Source of the DNA: Agromyces archimandritae
Lineage (GTDB): Bacteria; Actinomycetota; Actinomycetes; Actinomycetales; Microbacteriaceae
Assembly (NCBI RefSeq): GCF_018024495.1
Contig: NZ_CP071696.1
Location: 868,001 to 932,000, forward strand
Reading direction: 5' to 3'
Length of the DNA stretch: 64,000 bases
Each line of letters opens with the position of its first letter. The first letter of the stretch is position 1. The notes beneath the pieces were generated by a model that ran no database searches, had not been told where the DNA came from, and saw only the letters and a list, made by a program, of their open reading frames with translations. Positions 51,312 to 60,533 of the stretch are shown here, piece by piece. The position numbers were made by a program, and so were the translations under genes.

Positions 51312-52355
51312 GTGCCACACCCCGAAACCGTCGCCGTCGTCGCCGGGCGCCCCCCGCACACGCCCGACCAGCCGATGAACACGCCCGTGCACCTCGTGTC
51401 GAACTACGTCGGCGGCGGGCAGCTCGAGTACGGGCGCTTCGGCAACCCATCGTGGACGGCGTTCGAGGATGCGCTCGGCGAGCTCGAGGGCGGGCGGGCG
51501 GTCTCGTTCGCCTCGGGCATGGCGGCGATCTCGGCCGTGCTCGACCTCGTGCCGGCCGGCGGCCGCATCGTCGCCCCGCGCCACTCGTACACGGGCACCA
51601 TCGGGCAGTTGGAGGACGTCGCCGCGCGCGGCCTCGCCGAGGTCGTGTTCGTCGATATCGCCGATGCGGATGCCGTGCGCGAGGCTGTCTCAGGCGCCGC
51701 CATGCTGTGGATCGAGTCGCCCACGAACCCGGCCCTCGAGGTCGCGGACCTGCCCCGCATCACCGCGGACGCGCATGCGGCCGGCGCCGTCGTGGTCGTC
51801 GACAACACCTTCGCGACGCCCCTCAGGCAACGCCCGATCGAGGCGGGCGCCGACCTCGTCGTCCACTCGGTCACGAAGTACCTCGCAGGGCATTCGGATC
51901 TCGTGATGGGCGCCGTCGTCGCCGCACGCGAGGAGGATGCGGCCGCCCTCGCCGCCCGGCGGACGCTGCGCGGCGGGATCCCGTCGCCGCTCGACGCCTT
52001 CCTCGCGCTGCGGGGCCTGCGCACCCTGCACGTGCGACTCGACCGTGCCGAGGCGAACGCCCGCGAGCTCGTCGCACGCCTCGGCGGGCACCCGGCGCTC
52101 GAGGTGCGCTACCCGGGGTTCGGGGCGATCGTGTCGATCGTGGTGCGCGGCGGTGCCGAGGCGGCCGACGCGTTCGTCGCCGCGACCCGGCTGTGGGTGC
52201 ACGCGACGAGCCTCGGCGGCGTCGAGTCGACGCTCGAGCGGCGGCGGCGCTGGGCGGCCGAACCGGCGACGATCCCGGCCGGCCTCGTGCGGCTCTCGGT
52301 CGGCATCGAGCACATCGACGACCTCGCCGACGACCTGCTCGCCGCGCTCGTCTGA
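51312..52355 (+). CDS. PLP-dependent Cys/Met-metabolism lyase (cystathionine gamma-synthase/lyase family)
   Basis: 347 residues from a GTG at 51312 with GAAGGA 5 nt before. PLP lysine K189 (HSVTKYLAGHSD), Asp in VVVDNTFATP, the YGRFGNPSW start and the ESPTNP segment. It is somewhat shorter than the usual 380-400. It performs gamma-elimination or replacement on cystathionine, homocysteine or O-acyl-homoserine; the exact reaction cannot be chosen from sequence. It stands alone. Confidence 0.9.
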   Translation: MPHPETVAVVAGRPPHTPDQPMNTPVHLVSNYVGGGQLEYGRFGNPSWTAFEDALGELEGGRAVSFASGMAAISAVLDLVPAGGRIVAPRHSYTGTIGQLEDVAARGLAEVVFVDIADADAVREAVSGAAMLWIESPTNPALEVADLPRITADAHAAGAVVVVDNTFATPLRQRPIEAGADLVVHSVTKYLAGHSDLVMGAVVAAREEDAAALAARRTLRGGIPSPLDAFLALRGLRTLHVRLDRAEANARELVARLGGHPALEVRYPGFGAIVSIVVRGGAEAADAFVAATRLWVHATSLGGVESTLERRRRWAAEPATIPAGLVRLSVGIEHIDDLADDLLAALV

Positions 52356-52374
52356 TCCCGACTGTCTTCGGGGT

Positions 52375-52395
52375 GTGGATGCCCTGGGCATCCAC
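52375..52395. terminator. perfect 10-bp palindrome after the PLP lyase gene
   Basis: GTGGATGCCC, one T, GGGCATCCAC, 19 bp after the stop. Same word as the other hairpins. Confidence 0.55.
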
Positions 52396-52427
52396 CCTCG
52401 CGCGCACCCTTCCGCCCTCAGCCGTTT

Positions 52428-52514
52428 CTGCGCAATGCAGGAAGCCGCCCGGCGTGTCGCGGGCGCCATGCGGCAGAACCGGGTGCGACACGGGTGCGAT
52501 CCTGCATTGCGCAG
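52428..52514. repeat. long inverted repeat between the PLP lyase and LPXTG genes
   Basis: 15-bp perfect arms CTGCGCAATGCAGGA (52428-52442) and its complement (52500-52514). An inner GTGTCGC/GCGACAC pair lies within the 57-bp loop, giving a nested stem. It lies between convergent genes. Confidence 0.8.
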
Positions 52515-52566
52515 GAGAAGAGGGCCGGAGGGGGTGGAAGGTTCGGGAATGGACGAGCCGCCCCGC

Positions 52567-53097
52567 TCAGCCGTCGATGCGGGCCCGGCGCACGGTGCGG
52601 AGCACGAAGACGAAAGCGCCCCCGAGCGCGAGCGCGCCGAGGCCGATCCAGAGGAACAGCAGCGGCAGTTCGTACCCGGTGCCCGGCAGGCCGCCGGAGC
52701 CGGCGTCTGCCGCAGCCCGGCAGGGGTCGGCCGCATCGGCGCATTCATCCACGGGGATGACGGTGAGCGTGCCGGTCGCGACGAGCTGCCCGGCGGTCAC
52801 GGTGATCGTGTAGGTGCCGGGGATGTCGGAGGTGACCGTGTAGGTGACCGAGCCCGATCCGTCCGTCGGCGTGCTGGCCGTCGCCGCGCGGAGGCTCGCG
52901 AAGGCGACCTCGTCGGGTGCGGAGGCCGTCGACGGCGTGTTCGCCTCGAACCCCGTGAAGGTCATGGCGATGCTGTCGCCCTCGACGATCGTGACCGAGG
53001 GGCCCTGTGCGACGTAGCCCGCGGCCTGTGCGGCGGCGGATCCGCCGAACACGAGCGCGACGGCTGCGACGATCGCCGCTGCGAACTTGAGCTTCAT
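52567..53097 (-). CDS. LPXTG-anchored surface protein
   Basis: 176 residues. A signal peptide (about 1-26, ending AQAAG) precedes an Ig-like beta domain of about 90 residues (VTIVEGDSIAMTFTGFE, GTYTITVTAGQLVATGTLTV). The sortase signal is LPGTG at 137-141, with a hydrophobic helix and a basic tail RTVRRARIDG. A sortase would link it to peptidoglycan. A GGGGGGATC site precedes the ATG. It follows the exopolysaccharide operon on the same strand. No sortase gene is in the window. Confidence 0.87.
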   Translation of the reverse strand: MKLKFAAAIVAAVALVFGGSAAAQAAGYVAQGPSVTIVEGDSIAMTFTGFEANTPSTASAPDEVAFASLRAATASTPTDGSGSVTYTVTSDIPGTYTITVTAGQLVATGTLTVIPVDECADAADPCRAAADAGSGGLPGTGYELPLLFLWIGLGALALGGAFVFVLRTVRRARIDG

Positions 53098-53175
53098 ATC
53101 GAGATCCCCCCGGACTCGCTGCTCGAATCTCCATGCCGGTGTTCGATGCGCCGCACGGCACGCCGAAAAGCTGTA

Positions 53176-55011
53176 TCACTCCTCACCATACGGTGAGTCG
53201 CACGCGAGCGCCAGGGTGCCGCGCCCGATCGTCCCGCCGGTGGGGGTGGCCTGCACCGCGGTCTCGACCACGCCGGGTGCGCCGGCGAGGAACCCGAATC
53301 GGTAGCTCGCACGCTCGCCGGGGGCGAGTTGCACGACGATCTTGCTGAGCGTGTACCCGGCGTCCGAGGTCGGGTGGTAGCCGACGGGCTCCCCGGTGGA
53401 TGCCGCGAGCACCCCGAGGTTGTAGGCGCCGGGTTCGCCGTAGACGTGCACCGAGGTGGATATCTCGCCGGCCGGCACGCCGAACGCTCCCCCGCCGGTG
53501 ACGTATTCGGGCAGACTCGTGGCGGCGTCGGCGGGTGCGGTGTTCTCGAGGGTGACCTGCACTTCGCTGCGGGCGAGGCCGTCGCCGCGGCAGACGCGCG
53601 TGCCCGAGGCGATCTCGACGTGGAGGTAGGTGTCCATCTTCGAGCCGGTGAGGTCGTTGAGGTACACGCCGAAGGCGGCGGTGGATGCGTCGCCGCCCGT
53701 TCCCCCGCCCGTCGGCCCGCCGGGCAGCCCGCCGGCGATGCCGGTGCCGGCGATGACGTCCTGTTCGGCAGGGTCGGTGTTCCAGACGAAGATGCGGCGC
53801 TCCTCGCCGGCCCGCACGAGCGCCGTGAGCAGCTTCTGCGGGTCGACGCCGCCGGCGGCGAGGCGGGCGACGACGGCCTGGGCGGCGGCGGCGAAGTACG
53901 CATCCTGCGCCGCCGGGTCGGGGTAGCGGGCGTAGACGTCCTGCAGCAGCACGCGGACGGCGTTGTCGGCCGTGAGCTCCTCGCCGCCGGGCATCGCGAC
54001 GGGCCCGGTCGCCTCGAGCACGAGGGCGAGCACGACGGGGTCGACGGCGACGACGCTGTCGACGGCGACGCCCGTGTGCCCGGCCCACATCTCGCGGGCG
54101 ATCGCGGCGCCCTTCGCGAAGTCCGGCAGGAAGGCGACGTCGTGCAGGTAGCGCGTCGGGTTCTCGCCCCACAGCGCACGCGATTCGGTGTCGAGCTCGC
54201 CGACGGGCGGGTCGAAACGCCCCACCTCGCTCGCCGAGGCCTGCCCGGCCAGTTCGAAGGCGCCGCCCTCGGTGCGGATCACGAGGAGGGAGCCGGGGAT
54301 GCCGCCCGTCGAGCGCAGTTCGGCGGGGTTCTGCACGAGCACGAGGATGTTGCGCGGCCCGGCCTCGCCGAGCATCGGGGGCACGAGCCGGAGCGCCCGG
54401 TCGAGGGCGTCGAGGCCGTCGTCGGCCTGCCCGAGCAGGCCGGCGACGCGTTCGCGCGCCTCGGCGAGGGGGCCGATGACGTCGTGGCCGGCGACGGCGT
54501 CGACCGCTTCGCGGGCGTGGGCGACGGATGCCGCGGCCGCCGCGACGGGTTCGCGCGCCGCTTCGAGGGGCGCCAGGTCGAGCGCTCCGCCCTCGGGGGC
54601 GAACACGGCCGGGCCGAGCGCGTCGACCTCGGCGGCGAGGGGCTGGATGGCGTCGCGTGCGGCGTCGTCGACGGATGCCGCGAGCACCCGCATCGTCCGG
54701 AGGTTCGGTCCGAGCCACGGCAGCACTTCGGCGGCCCGCCAGATCGGGTCGCCGGTGAGCGATGCGGCCGAGGCGGTGCGGTCGGCGAGATCCGCCGCAT
54801 CCGCCGAGGCCGCCGCCGCATCACCGGCGAGGAGGGACGCCTGCACGCGTTCGGCGACCGGCACCGCCGCCTCCAGCTCGCCCTTCGCGAGCAACGCACG
54901 CACCGCGATCCACACCCCGGCCAGGACGAGGAGGAGGACGAGGGCCGCTGCGCTCCACCAGATCCACGCACGCCGATGCGCGCGCGGGCGGGGGGCGGGG
55001 GCGTCGCTCAC
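53176..55011 (-). CDS. DUF4012-family membrane-anchored protein
   Basis: 611 residues from a GTG at 55009-55011 overlapping the fucose-synthase stop (GTGA). One N-terminal TM helix (about 15-38), a helical region (45-210), then the DUF4012 domain starting NILVLVQNPAELRSTGGIPGS, with HDVAFLPDFAKGA and VWNTDPAEQ. These proteins occur in actinobacterial polysaccharide clusters, and their job is not known. A role in polymer assembly or attachment is plausible from context. It is the last gene of the leftward sugar operon. Confidence 0.87.
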   Translation of the reverse strand: MSDAPAPRPRAHRRAWIWWSAAALVLLLVLAGVWIAVRALLAKGELEAAVPVAERVQASLLAGDAAAASADAADLADRTASAASLTGDPIWRAAEVLPWLGPNLRTMRVLAASVDDAARDAIQPLAAEVDALGPAVFAPEGGALDLAPLEAAREPVAAAAASVAHAREAVDAVAGHDVIGPLAEARERVAGLLGQADDGLDALDRALRLVPPMLGEAGPRNILVLVQNPAELRSTGGIPGSLLVIRTEGGAFELAGQASASEVGRFDPPVGELDTESRALWGENPTRYLHDVAFLPDFAKGAAIAREMWAGHTGVAVDSVVAVDPVVLALVLEATGPVAMPGGEELTADNAVRVLLQDVYARYPDPAAQDAYFAAAAQAVVARLAAGGVDPQKLLTALVRAGEERRIFVWNTDPAEQDVIAGTGIAGGLPGGPTGGGTGGDASTAAFGVYLNDLTGSKMDTYLHVEIASGTRVCRGDGLARSEVQVTLENTAPADAATSLPEYVTGGGAFGVPAGEISTSVHVYGEPGAYNLGVLAASTGEPVGYHPTSDAGYTLSKIVVQLAPGERASYRFGFLAGAPGVVETAVQATPTGGTIGRGTLALACDSPYGEE

Positions 55012-56009
55012 CGCCCCGCGGCGCTCCCGTGCCGGGCGACGGATTCGCCGCGGGCGACGTGCTCCCGGTACCAGGCGACGGTGCCGGCGATGCCGTCTTC
55101 GAGCCCGATGCGCGAAGTCCAGCCGGCGCGTGCGAGCTTGGAGACGTCGAGGAGCTTCTGCGGGGTGCCGTCGGGCTTCGTGGTGTCCCACTCGGTCGCG
55201 CCGGTGTAGCCGACGGCGCGGGCGACGATCTCGGCGAGGCGCGCGATCGTCACCTCCGAGCCGCTGCCGACGTTGACCTGCTCGGCGCCGTCATAGTGCT
55301 CGAGCAGGAACAGGCAGGCGTCGGCGAGGTCGTCGACGTGCAGGAACTCGCGCCGCGGCGTGCCCGAGCCCCAGTTGGTGACGGCGACGGCGTTCGTCAT
55401 CCGCGCCTCCTCGTAGCGGCGGATGAGCGCCGGCAGCACATGCGAGCCGAGCGCCGAGAAATCGTCGCCGGGGCCGTACAGGTTCGTCGGCATGGCCGAG
55501 ATCCACCGCAACCCGTCCTGCCGGCGCACCGCCTGCACCTGCATGATGCCGGCGATCTTCGCGATCGCGTAGGCGTCGTTCGTGGGCTCCAGGTGCCCGG
55601 TGAGCAGGGCGTCCTCGGTGATGGGTTGCGGGGCGAGCTTCGGGTAGATGCAGCTCGAGCCGAGGAACAGCAGGCGTTCCACGTCGGCCTCGCGGGCGGC
55701 ATCCATTACGTTCACCTGGATGCGCAGATTGTCGCTCAGGAAGTCGACCGGGTAGGTGTCGTTGGCGAGGATCCCGCCGACGCGGGCGGCGGCGAGCACG
55801 ACGTAGCGGGGGCGCTCACGGCGGAAGAACGCGAACACGGCATCCCGGTCCCGCAGCTCGAGCTCCTGATGCGTGCGGCCGACGAGGCCCGTGAACCCGG
55901 CCCGTTCGAGCCGGCGCCACACGGCGCTGCCGGCCAGGCCCCGGTGCCCGGCGACGTAGAAGGCCGCGTCGCGGTCCAGGGTCCGTTCGGCGAAGGCTCC
56001 GTCGCTCAC
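55008..56009 (-). CDS. fcl: GDP-L-fucose synthase
   Basis: 333 residues from a GTG at 56007-56009 (GTGA overlap with gmd). Extended SDR fold: nucleotide-binding GHRGLAG, active site S118-S119-C120 (LGSSCIYPK), Y147-x-x-x-K151 (NDAYAIAK), and [12 protein letters not shown]. It epimerises and reduces GDP-4-keto-6-deoxymannose to GDP-L-fucose with NADPH. Together with gmd it supplies fucose for the exopolysaccharide. Confidence 0.94.
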   Translation of the reverse strand: MSDGAFAERTLDRDAAFYVAGHRGLAGSAVWRRLERAGFTGLVGRTHQELELRDRDAVFAFFRRERPRYVVLAAARVGGILANDTYPVDFLSDNLRIQVNVMDAAREADVERLLFLGSSCIYPKLAPQPITEDALLTGHLEPTNDAYAIAKIAGIMQVQAVRRQDGLRWISAMPTNLYGPGDDFSALGSHVLPALIRRYEEARMTNAVAVTNWGSGTPRREFLHVDDLADACLFLLEHYDGAEQVNVGSGSEVTIARLAEIVARAVGYTGATEWDTTKPDGTPQKLLDVSKLARAGWTSRIGLEDGIAGTVAWYREHVARGESVARHGSAAGR

Positions 56010-57040
56010 GGCTGCACCGTCCACGCGGGCAGGCGCGGCCGGTCGATCCACGCATCGCCGGCGTGCGCGAGCGCTTCGGTGTCGGCGTCGACCATGAGCC
56101 GGGCGAGCTCGGGCGCCCGCACCGTCGGCGCCCACCCGAGCTTCTGCTTCGCCCGCGTCGCATCGCCGACGAGGGCCGGCACTTCGGCGGGCCGCAGGTA
56201 GCGCTCGTCGAAGCGCACATGCTCCCGCCAGTCGAGGCCGGCATGCTCGAACGCGGTCGCGAGGAAGTCGCGGACGGTGTGCGCGTGCCCCGTGGCGAGG
56301 ACGTAGTCGTCGGGTTCGTCGGCCTGCAGCATCCGCCACATGCCCTCGACGTACTCGGCCGCATACCCCCAGTCGCGCACCGCATCGAGGTTGCCGAGGT
56401 AGAGGTGCTGCTGCCGGCCGGCGCGGATCGCGGCCGCCGCCCGGGTGATCTTGCGCGTCACGAACGTCTCGCCGCGGCGCGGGGACTCGTGGTTGAAGAG
56501 GATGCCGTTGACGGCGAACAGCCCGTACGCCTCCCGGTAGTTGCGGGTGATCCAGAACGCGTACAGCTTCGCCGCCCCGTACGGGGAGCGCGGGTGGAAC
56601 GGCGTCTCCTCGTTCTGCGGCGGCGGCACGATGCCGTACAGTTCCGAGCTCGACGCCTGATAGAAGCGGGTGCGGATGCCGGAGAGCCGCACCGCCTCCA
56701 GCAACCGCACCGAGCCCGTGCCGGTGGTGTCGGCGGTGTGCTCGGGTTCGTCGAAGGAGACCCGCACATGCGATTGCGCGGCCAGGTTGTAGACCTCGTC
56801 GGGGTGGATCTCGGCGAGCAGGGTGACGAGGCGGGCCCCGTCGGCCAGGTCCCCGTAGTGCAGGAACAGGCGCGCCTCGGCCTCGTGCGGGTCGACGTAG
56901 AGATGGTCGATGCGGGCCGTGTTGAACGTGGAGGCGCGGCGGATGAGACCGTGCACCTCGTACCCCTTCGCGAGCAGCAGCTCGGCGAGGTACGAACCGT
57001 CCTGGCCGGTGATGCCCGTGATGAGTGCCCGTTTCGCCAC
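56006..57040 (-). CDS. gmd: GDP-mannose 4,6-dehydratase
   Basis: 344 residues from a GTG at 57038-57040 with a GGGGGGGA site. NAD-binding [12 protein letters not shown], substrate-binding [15 protein letters not shown], catalytic S131/S132/E133 region (ASSSELYG) and Y154-x-x-x-K158 (SPYGAAK). It removes water from GDP-mannose to give the 4-keto-6-deoxy sugar. The leader carries a 20-bp tandem repeat. Confidence 0.95.
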   Translation of the reverse strand: MAKRALITGITGQDGSYLAELLLAKGYEVHGLIRRASTFNTARIDHLYVDPHEAEARLFLHYGDLADGARLVTLLAEIHPDEVYNLAAQSHVRVSFDEPEHTADTTGTGSVRLLEAVRLSGIRTRFYQASSSELYGIVPPPQNEETPFHPRSPYGAAKLYAFWITRNYREAYGLFAVNGILFNHESPRRGETFVTRKITRAAAAIRAGRQQHLYLGNLDAVRDWGYAAEYVEGMWRMLQADEPDDYVLATGHAHTVRDFLATAFEHAGLDWREHVRFDERYLRPAEVPALVGDATRAKQKLGWAPTVRAPELARLMVDADTEALAHAGDAWIDRPRLPAWTVQP

Positions 57041-57046
57041 GCCGTC

Positions 57047-57083
57047 CCCCCCGGATTTCGCGCCATCCCCCCGGATTTCGCGC
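57047..57083. repeat. 20-bp-period tandem repeat before gmd
   Basis: CCCCCCGGATTTCGCGC occurs at 57047-57063 and 57067-57083. On the gmd strand each unit ends in a G6-7 tract resembling a ribosome-binding site. Confidence 0.8.
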
Positions 57084-57095
57084 TGTGCCGCCAGA

Positions 57096-58334
57096 CTAGC
57101 CGGTCGGCACCGGCATCGCCCGGCGGCGCGGCCGTGCGGTCGCTTGGAGGAGCTCCCGGAATCCGGCGAGCGCCGCATCCCGCCCGAGGGCGCGTGCCGC
57201 ATACGCGCGGCCCGCCTCGCCGTGCCGGGCGGCGGTCTCGGGGTCGAGGGCGAGCACGGCGCCGAGCAGCTCGGCGGGGCTGCCGGCATCCACCCGCACC
57301 CCCGCGCCGGCCGCCTGCAGCTCGGCGGCCGTCGTGCCCGCCGGCGACACGGCGGCGATCACCGGCCGGCCCGACGCGAAATACGAGGTCAGCTTCGACG
57401 GCACCGCCGATTCCGTCAGCGACGGCAGCTCGTTGACGAGCAGCACATCGGCGGCGGCGAGCGCAGCACGGAACTCGACGTCCGGCAGCGGGTCGCGGAA
57501 CTCCAGGCGGTGGATGCCGTGGGCCGCCCGCTCCAGCTCGGCACGCCGATTCCCGTCGCCGAGCAGCACGAACCGCACCGGCGCATCTGCCGCATCCGCC
57601 AGCCGGGCCGCCTCGACGACGTTCTCGAGCCCCTGCTTGGCGCCCATGTTGCCGGCGTGCAGCACGACCCGCTCCCCCGCCGGCCACCCGAGGCGGGCGC
57701 GTGCGGCCGCCGCATCCACCCCCGGCCGTTCCGCGAGATGCGCCCAGTTGCGGATGACCGCGACGCGCTCGCGCGGCACCCGATGCATCGCGACCACGGC
57801 ATCCGCGAACCGGTCGTGGATGACCGCCACCGCATCGGCCCGCCGCAGGAAGCGGGCCTCGAGCATCCCGACGCCCCGCACCGCCGCCCCGCCGCCCGCA
57901 CCCGTCTCGGCGACGCCGCTCGCATACAGGTCCTGCACCCACGCGATCACCGGAATGCCCGCCGCACGCGCCCGCGCCTGCACGATCGCGCTCGCCAGCA
58001 GCGCCGGCGACACGAGCACGAGCGCATCCGGCCGCCTCCACCCGCTCGTCGCCGCACCGACCCCGAAGGTGATCTCGGACCATGCGCGCGCGATGGCGTG
58101 CCGAGTCGGCGGCAGGGCATGGCGGATGCGCTGCACCTCGACCCCGCCGAACCGGTCGACCCGCCCCCGCTGCCCGTACCCCGGGCGGACCCGCCACTCC
58201 GGATAATGCGGATGCCCCGTGATCACCCGAACCGCATGCCCGTCGGCGGCAAGCGCCTCCGCCAGCGCCGTCGTATACGGCGCGATGCCGGTGGGCTCGG
58301 GTGCGTAATTCAGGCCGATGACCGTCAGGTTCAC
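57096..58334 (-). CDS. glycosyltransferase family 4 (WcaI-like)
   Basis: 412 residues from a GTG at 58332-58334 (GTGA overlap with the methyltransferase). N-terminal [19 protein letters not shown] and [12 protein letters not shown] are typical of WcaI-type fucosyltransferases of colanic acid. The C-terminal GT-B half has [20 protein letters not shown] and [27 protein letters not shown]. It transfers a sugar, plausibly fucose, to the lipid-linked repeat unit at the membrane. Confidence 0.88.
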   Translation of the reverse strand: MNLTVIGLNYAPEPTGIAPYTTALAEALAADGHAVRVITGHPHYPEWRVRPGYGQRGRVDRFGGVEVQRIRHALPPTRHAIARAWSEITFGVGAATSGWRRPDALVLVSPALLASAIVQARARAAGIPVIAWVQDLYASGVAETGAGGGAAVRGVGMLEARFLRRADAVAVIHDRFADAVVAMHRVPRERVAVIRNWAHLAERPGVDAAAARARLGWPAGERVVLHAGNMGAKQGLENVVEAARLADAADAPVRFVLLGDGNRRAELERAAHGIHRLEFRDPLPDVEFRAALAAADVLLVNELPSLTESAVPSKLTSYFASGRPVIAAVSPAGTTAAELQAAGAGVRVDAGSPAELLGAVLALDPETAARHGEAGRAYAARALGRDAALAGFRELLQATARPRRRAMPVPTG

Positions 58335-59050
58335 GAGGGCGTCCCCGGCTCTGCTGCGACGTCGCGGAGCCGCCCGACCATGAGCATGCTCTTCCAGAGG
58401 AAGGGCAGCCGACCGACCCCCTCGAACGATTCGACCTCGAAGCCGTTGCGTTCGAGCAGCTCCGCGAGCGTTCGCCGGCTCCAGAACTTGATGTGTCCGC
58501 CGTCCCAGTGGACGGCGTGGTGGCGATCCCACGCCCCGCTCGCGGCGATCGCGACGTTCTTCGCCCAACCGTGGTACGGCGTCGTCAGGATGATGCGGCC
58601 GCCCGGCTTCAGAACCGCACGCGCATACTGCGGCAGGAGTTGCGGGGTGTAGAGATGCTCGACGACCTCCGTCGAGACGACGACGTCGAACGGATCCTCG
58701 ACCCCGAGGAGATCCGCCGGATCGTCTTCGACGGCGAAGCGGTAGAAGGCGGCGCCGGGCACGGCGGAGCGGGCGATGTCGATGCCGCCGGCGTCCGCGT
58801 CGATGCCGACTGCCGCCCACCCGGCATCGGCCATCTGTTCGCACAGCACCCCCTTGCCCGAACCGATATCGAGTACCCGGTCGCCTCCGAGCATCCCCAA
58901 CATGGCGAGCACCGCCGGCGCGACGTAACTCGACGAGTGCGCAGGCGCATCGGCCACCCACCCGTACGAACGTTCAGCAAGATCCCCATCCCCCATACGG
59001 GCAGCGTAGTCCGTGCCCGGATCGACCGCAGGTCGCGAATCGACGTGCAC
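58331..59050 (-). CDS. SAM-dependent methyltransferase
   Basis: 239 residues from the GTG at 59048-59050 (an internal ATG at 58996 is a possible start). Class I methyltransferase fold with motif I VLDIGSGKGVLCEQM, acidic loop VGIDADAGG and post-I FDVVVSTEVVEHLYTP, and an insert typical of UbiG-like sugar methyltransferases. It may methylate a sugar in the exopolysaccharide. First gene of the leftward operon methyltransferase-GT4-gmd-fcl-DUF4012. Confidence 0.83.
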   Translation of the reverse strand: MHVDSRPAVDPGTDYAARMGDGDLAERSYGWVADAPAHSSSYVAPAVLAMLGMLGGDRVLDIGSGKGVLCEQMADAGWAAVGIDADAGGIDIARSAVPGAAFYRFAVEDDPADLLGVEDPFDVVVSTEVVEHLYTPQLLPQYARAVLKPGGRIILTTPYHGWAKNVAIAASGAWDRHHAVHWDGGHIKFWSRRTLAELLERNGFEVESFEGVGRLPFLWKSMLMVGRLRDVAAEPGTPS

Positions 59051-59139
59051 CGCTCGATGTCCTTGACTGCGCCCGTCATTGTCCGCAAGGTGTATACCGA
59101 CGACTCCGGTTCACCCGGACGGCTCGATGGGGGGACGAC

Positions 59140-59823
59140 ATGATGTCGCGCATCACCAGCGGGGCTGCTCGCCGCGCAACGCAATGGTCCTTGTGGGCTT
59201 CGGCCGCACGAGTCCGTCGAGACGATCTCATCCGAATCGGAACGGACTACGGCGGGTGGTGGATACCCGAGCAGCTCATCGACGACAGCTCGATCTGCTA
59301 CCTGGCCGGCCTCGGAGAGGACGCGAGCTTCGATCTGGGTCTCGCCCAGCGGTTCGGCTGCAATGTCTGGTCGATGGACCCGACGCCTCGCGCCATCCGG
59401 TACGCGGCGGGTCTGGACCACGAGCTCTTCCATTTCGCGGACGTCGGGGTGTGGAGTCACGACACGCGGCAACGGTTCTACGCGCCGCAGAACACGGAAT
59501 ACGTGTCGCATTCGCTCTTCGCCGATCACCACCGATCCGACCGATACTTCGACGCCGACTGCCAGTCGTTGACCACGCTCATGCAGCGCTTCGAGCACGA
59601 CCACATCGACCTTCTGAAGCTCGACATCGAGGGAGCCGAGGAGGAGGTCTTGAACTCGCTGCTCGCCGCAGGCATCCGCCCGAACGTGATCTGCGTCGAG
59701 CTGGATGTTCCGCAGAGCCTCCGCCGCACGAGGGAGCTGCTGCGCGACCTCGCCCGGGCCGACTATCGGGCGGCGAAACTCGATTGCAAGAACTGGACCT
59801 TCGTCCTCGATGGCGTTCGCTGA
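59140..59823 (+). CDS. FkbM-family methyltransferase
   Basis: 227 residues. The GLGEDASFDLGLAQRFGCNVWSMDPTP region binds SAM (split between motif I and the acidic loop). The FkbM-defining segment is LLKLDIEGAEEEVLNSLL near residue 160. O-methylation of a sugar or of a polysaccharide end is expected. Divergent from the previous operon and first in the rightward exopolysaccharide run. Confidence 0.88.
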   Translation: MMSRITSGAARRATQWSLWASAARVRRDDLIRIGTDYGGWWIPEQLIDDSSICYLAGLGEDASFDLGLAQRFGCNVWSMDPTPRAIRYAAGLDHELFHFADVGVWSHDTRQRFYAPQNTEYVSHSLFADHHRSDRYFDADCQSLTTLMQRFEHDHIDLLKLDIEGAEEEVLNSLLAAGIRPNVICVELDVPQSLRRTRELLRDLARADYRAAKLDCKNWTFVLDGVR

Positions 59824-59960
59824 CCCCAGGCCTCCATCCCGATCGCGGGGCGGCCCGAGATTCGGCGACCGGGGCGCGCGCCGCCTGGCGCAACCGTCGC
59901 CGATGGGCCACTCTGGGAGACGGGGGACGCGCCGCCGGGCGCGTCGAGGGGAGGGCTCGC

Positions 59961-60533
59961 GTGCCGGCTTCCACCAGGAAGGTGCCCGTGGTGCCGCTCG
60001 CTCGAGCGCCGGGCCGCCGCGAGTCGTGGGACCGACCGCTGCCCGTCGTGCTCGCATGGGGCCTGTGCGAGGTGCTGTTCGTCACGAACCCGCTGCAGGT
60101 CAGCTCACGCCTCCGCGCTGCGGTGCTGCGCGCGTTCGGGGCGCGGATCGGCCGCAGGGTCGTGTTCCGCCCGCGCACACGGGTGCGGTTTCCGTGGAAG
60201 CTCGAGATCGGCGACGACTGCTGGATCGGCGAGGGGGTCTGGTTCCACGACCAGGATCGCATCACCATCGGCCACGACGTCGTCATCTCCCAGGACACGC
60301 TCCTGACCACCGGAAGCCACGCCGCCCGGCGCGACATGCGGCTCGAGACCCGGCCGATCGTGATCGAGGACGGCGCCTGGATCACGGCGCGCTGCGTCGT
60401 GCTCGGCGGGGCGCGGGTGGGACGTTCGGCCGTGGTGCGACCGCTGACCGTCGTACGCGGCTCGGTGGATGCCGGCAGCATCGTCGGCGGCGGACTCGAC
60501 GACCGGGAGCGATTCCCCGGGACGAGCGGATGA
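59961..60533 (+). CDS. WcaF-like hexapeptide-repeat acyltransferase
   Basis: 190 residues from a GTG at 59961 with GGGGAGGG upstream. N-terminal LPVVLAWGLCEVLFVTN and the left-handed beta-helix repeats (IGDDCWIGEGVWFHD, ITIGHDVVISQDTLLTTGSH, with the catalytic His in TGSHAARR) match WcaF-type O-acetyltransferases. It probably acetylates the exopolysaccharide. The start is 137 bp after the FkbM gene. ATGA overlap with the next gene. Confidence 0.85.
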   Translation: MPASTRKVPVVPLARAPGRRESWDRPLPVVLAWGLCEVLFVTNPLQVSSRLRAAVLRAFGARIGRRVVFRPRTRVRFPWKLEIGDDCWIGEGVWFHDQDRITIGHDVVISQDTLLTTGSHAARRDMRLETRPIVIEDGAWITARCVVLGGARVGRSAVVRPLTVVRGSVDAGSIVGGGLDDRERFPGTSG

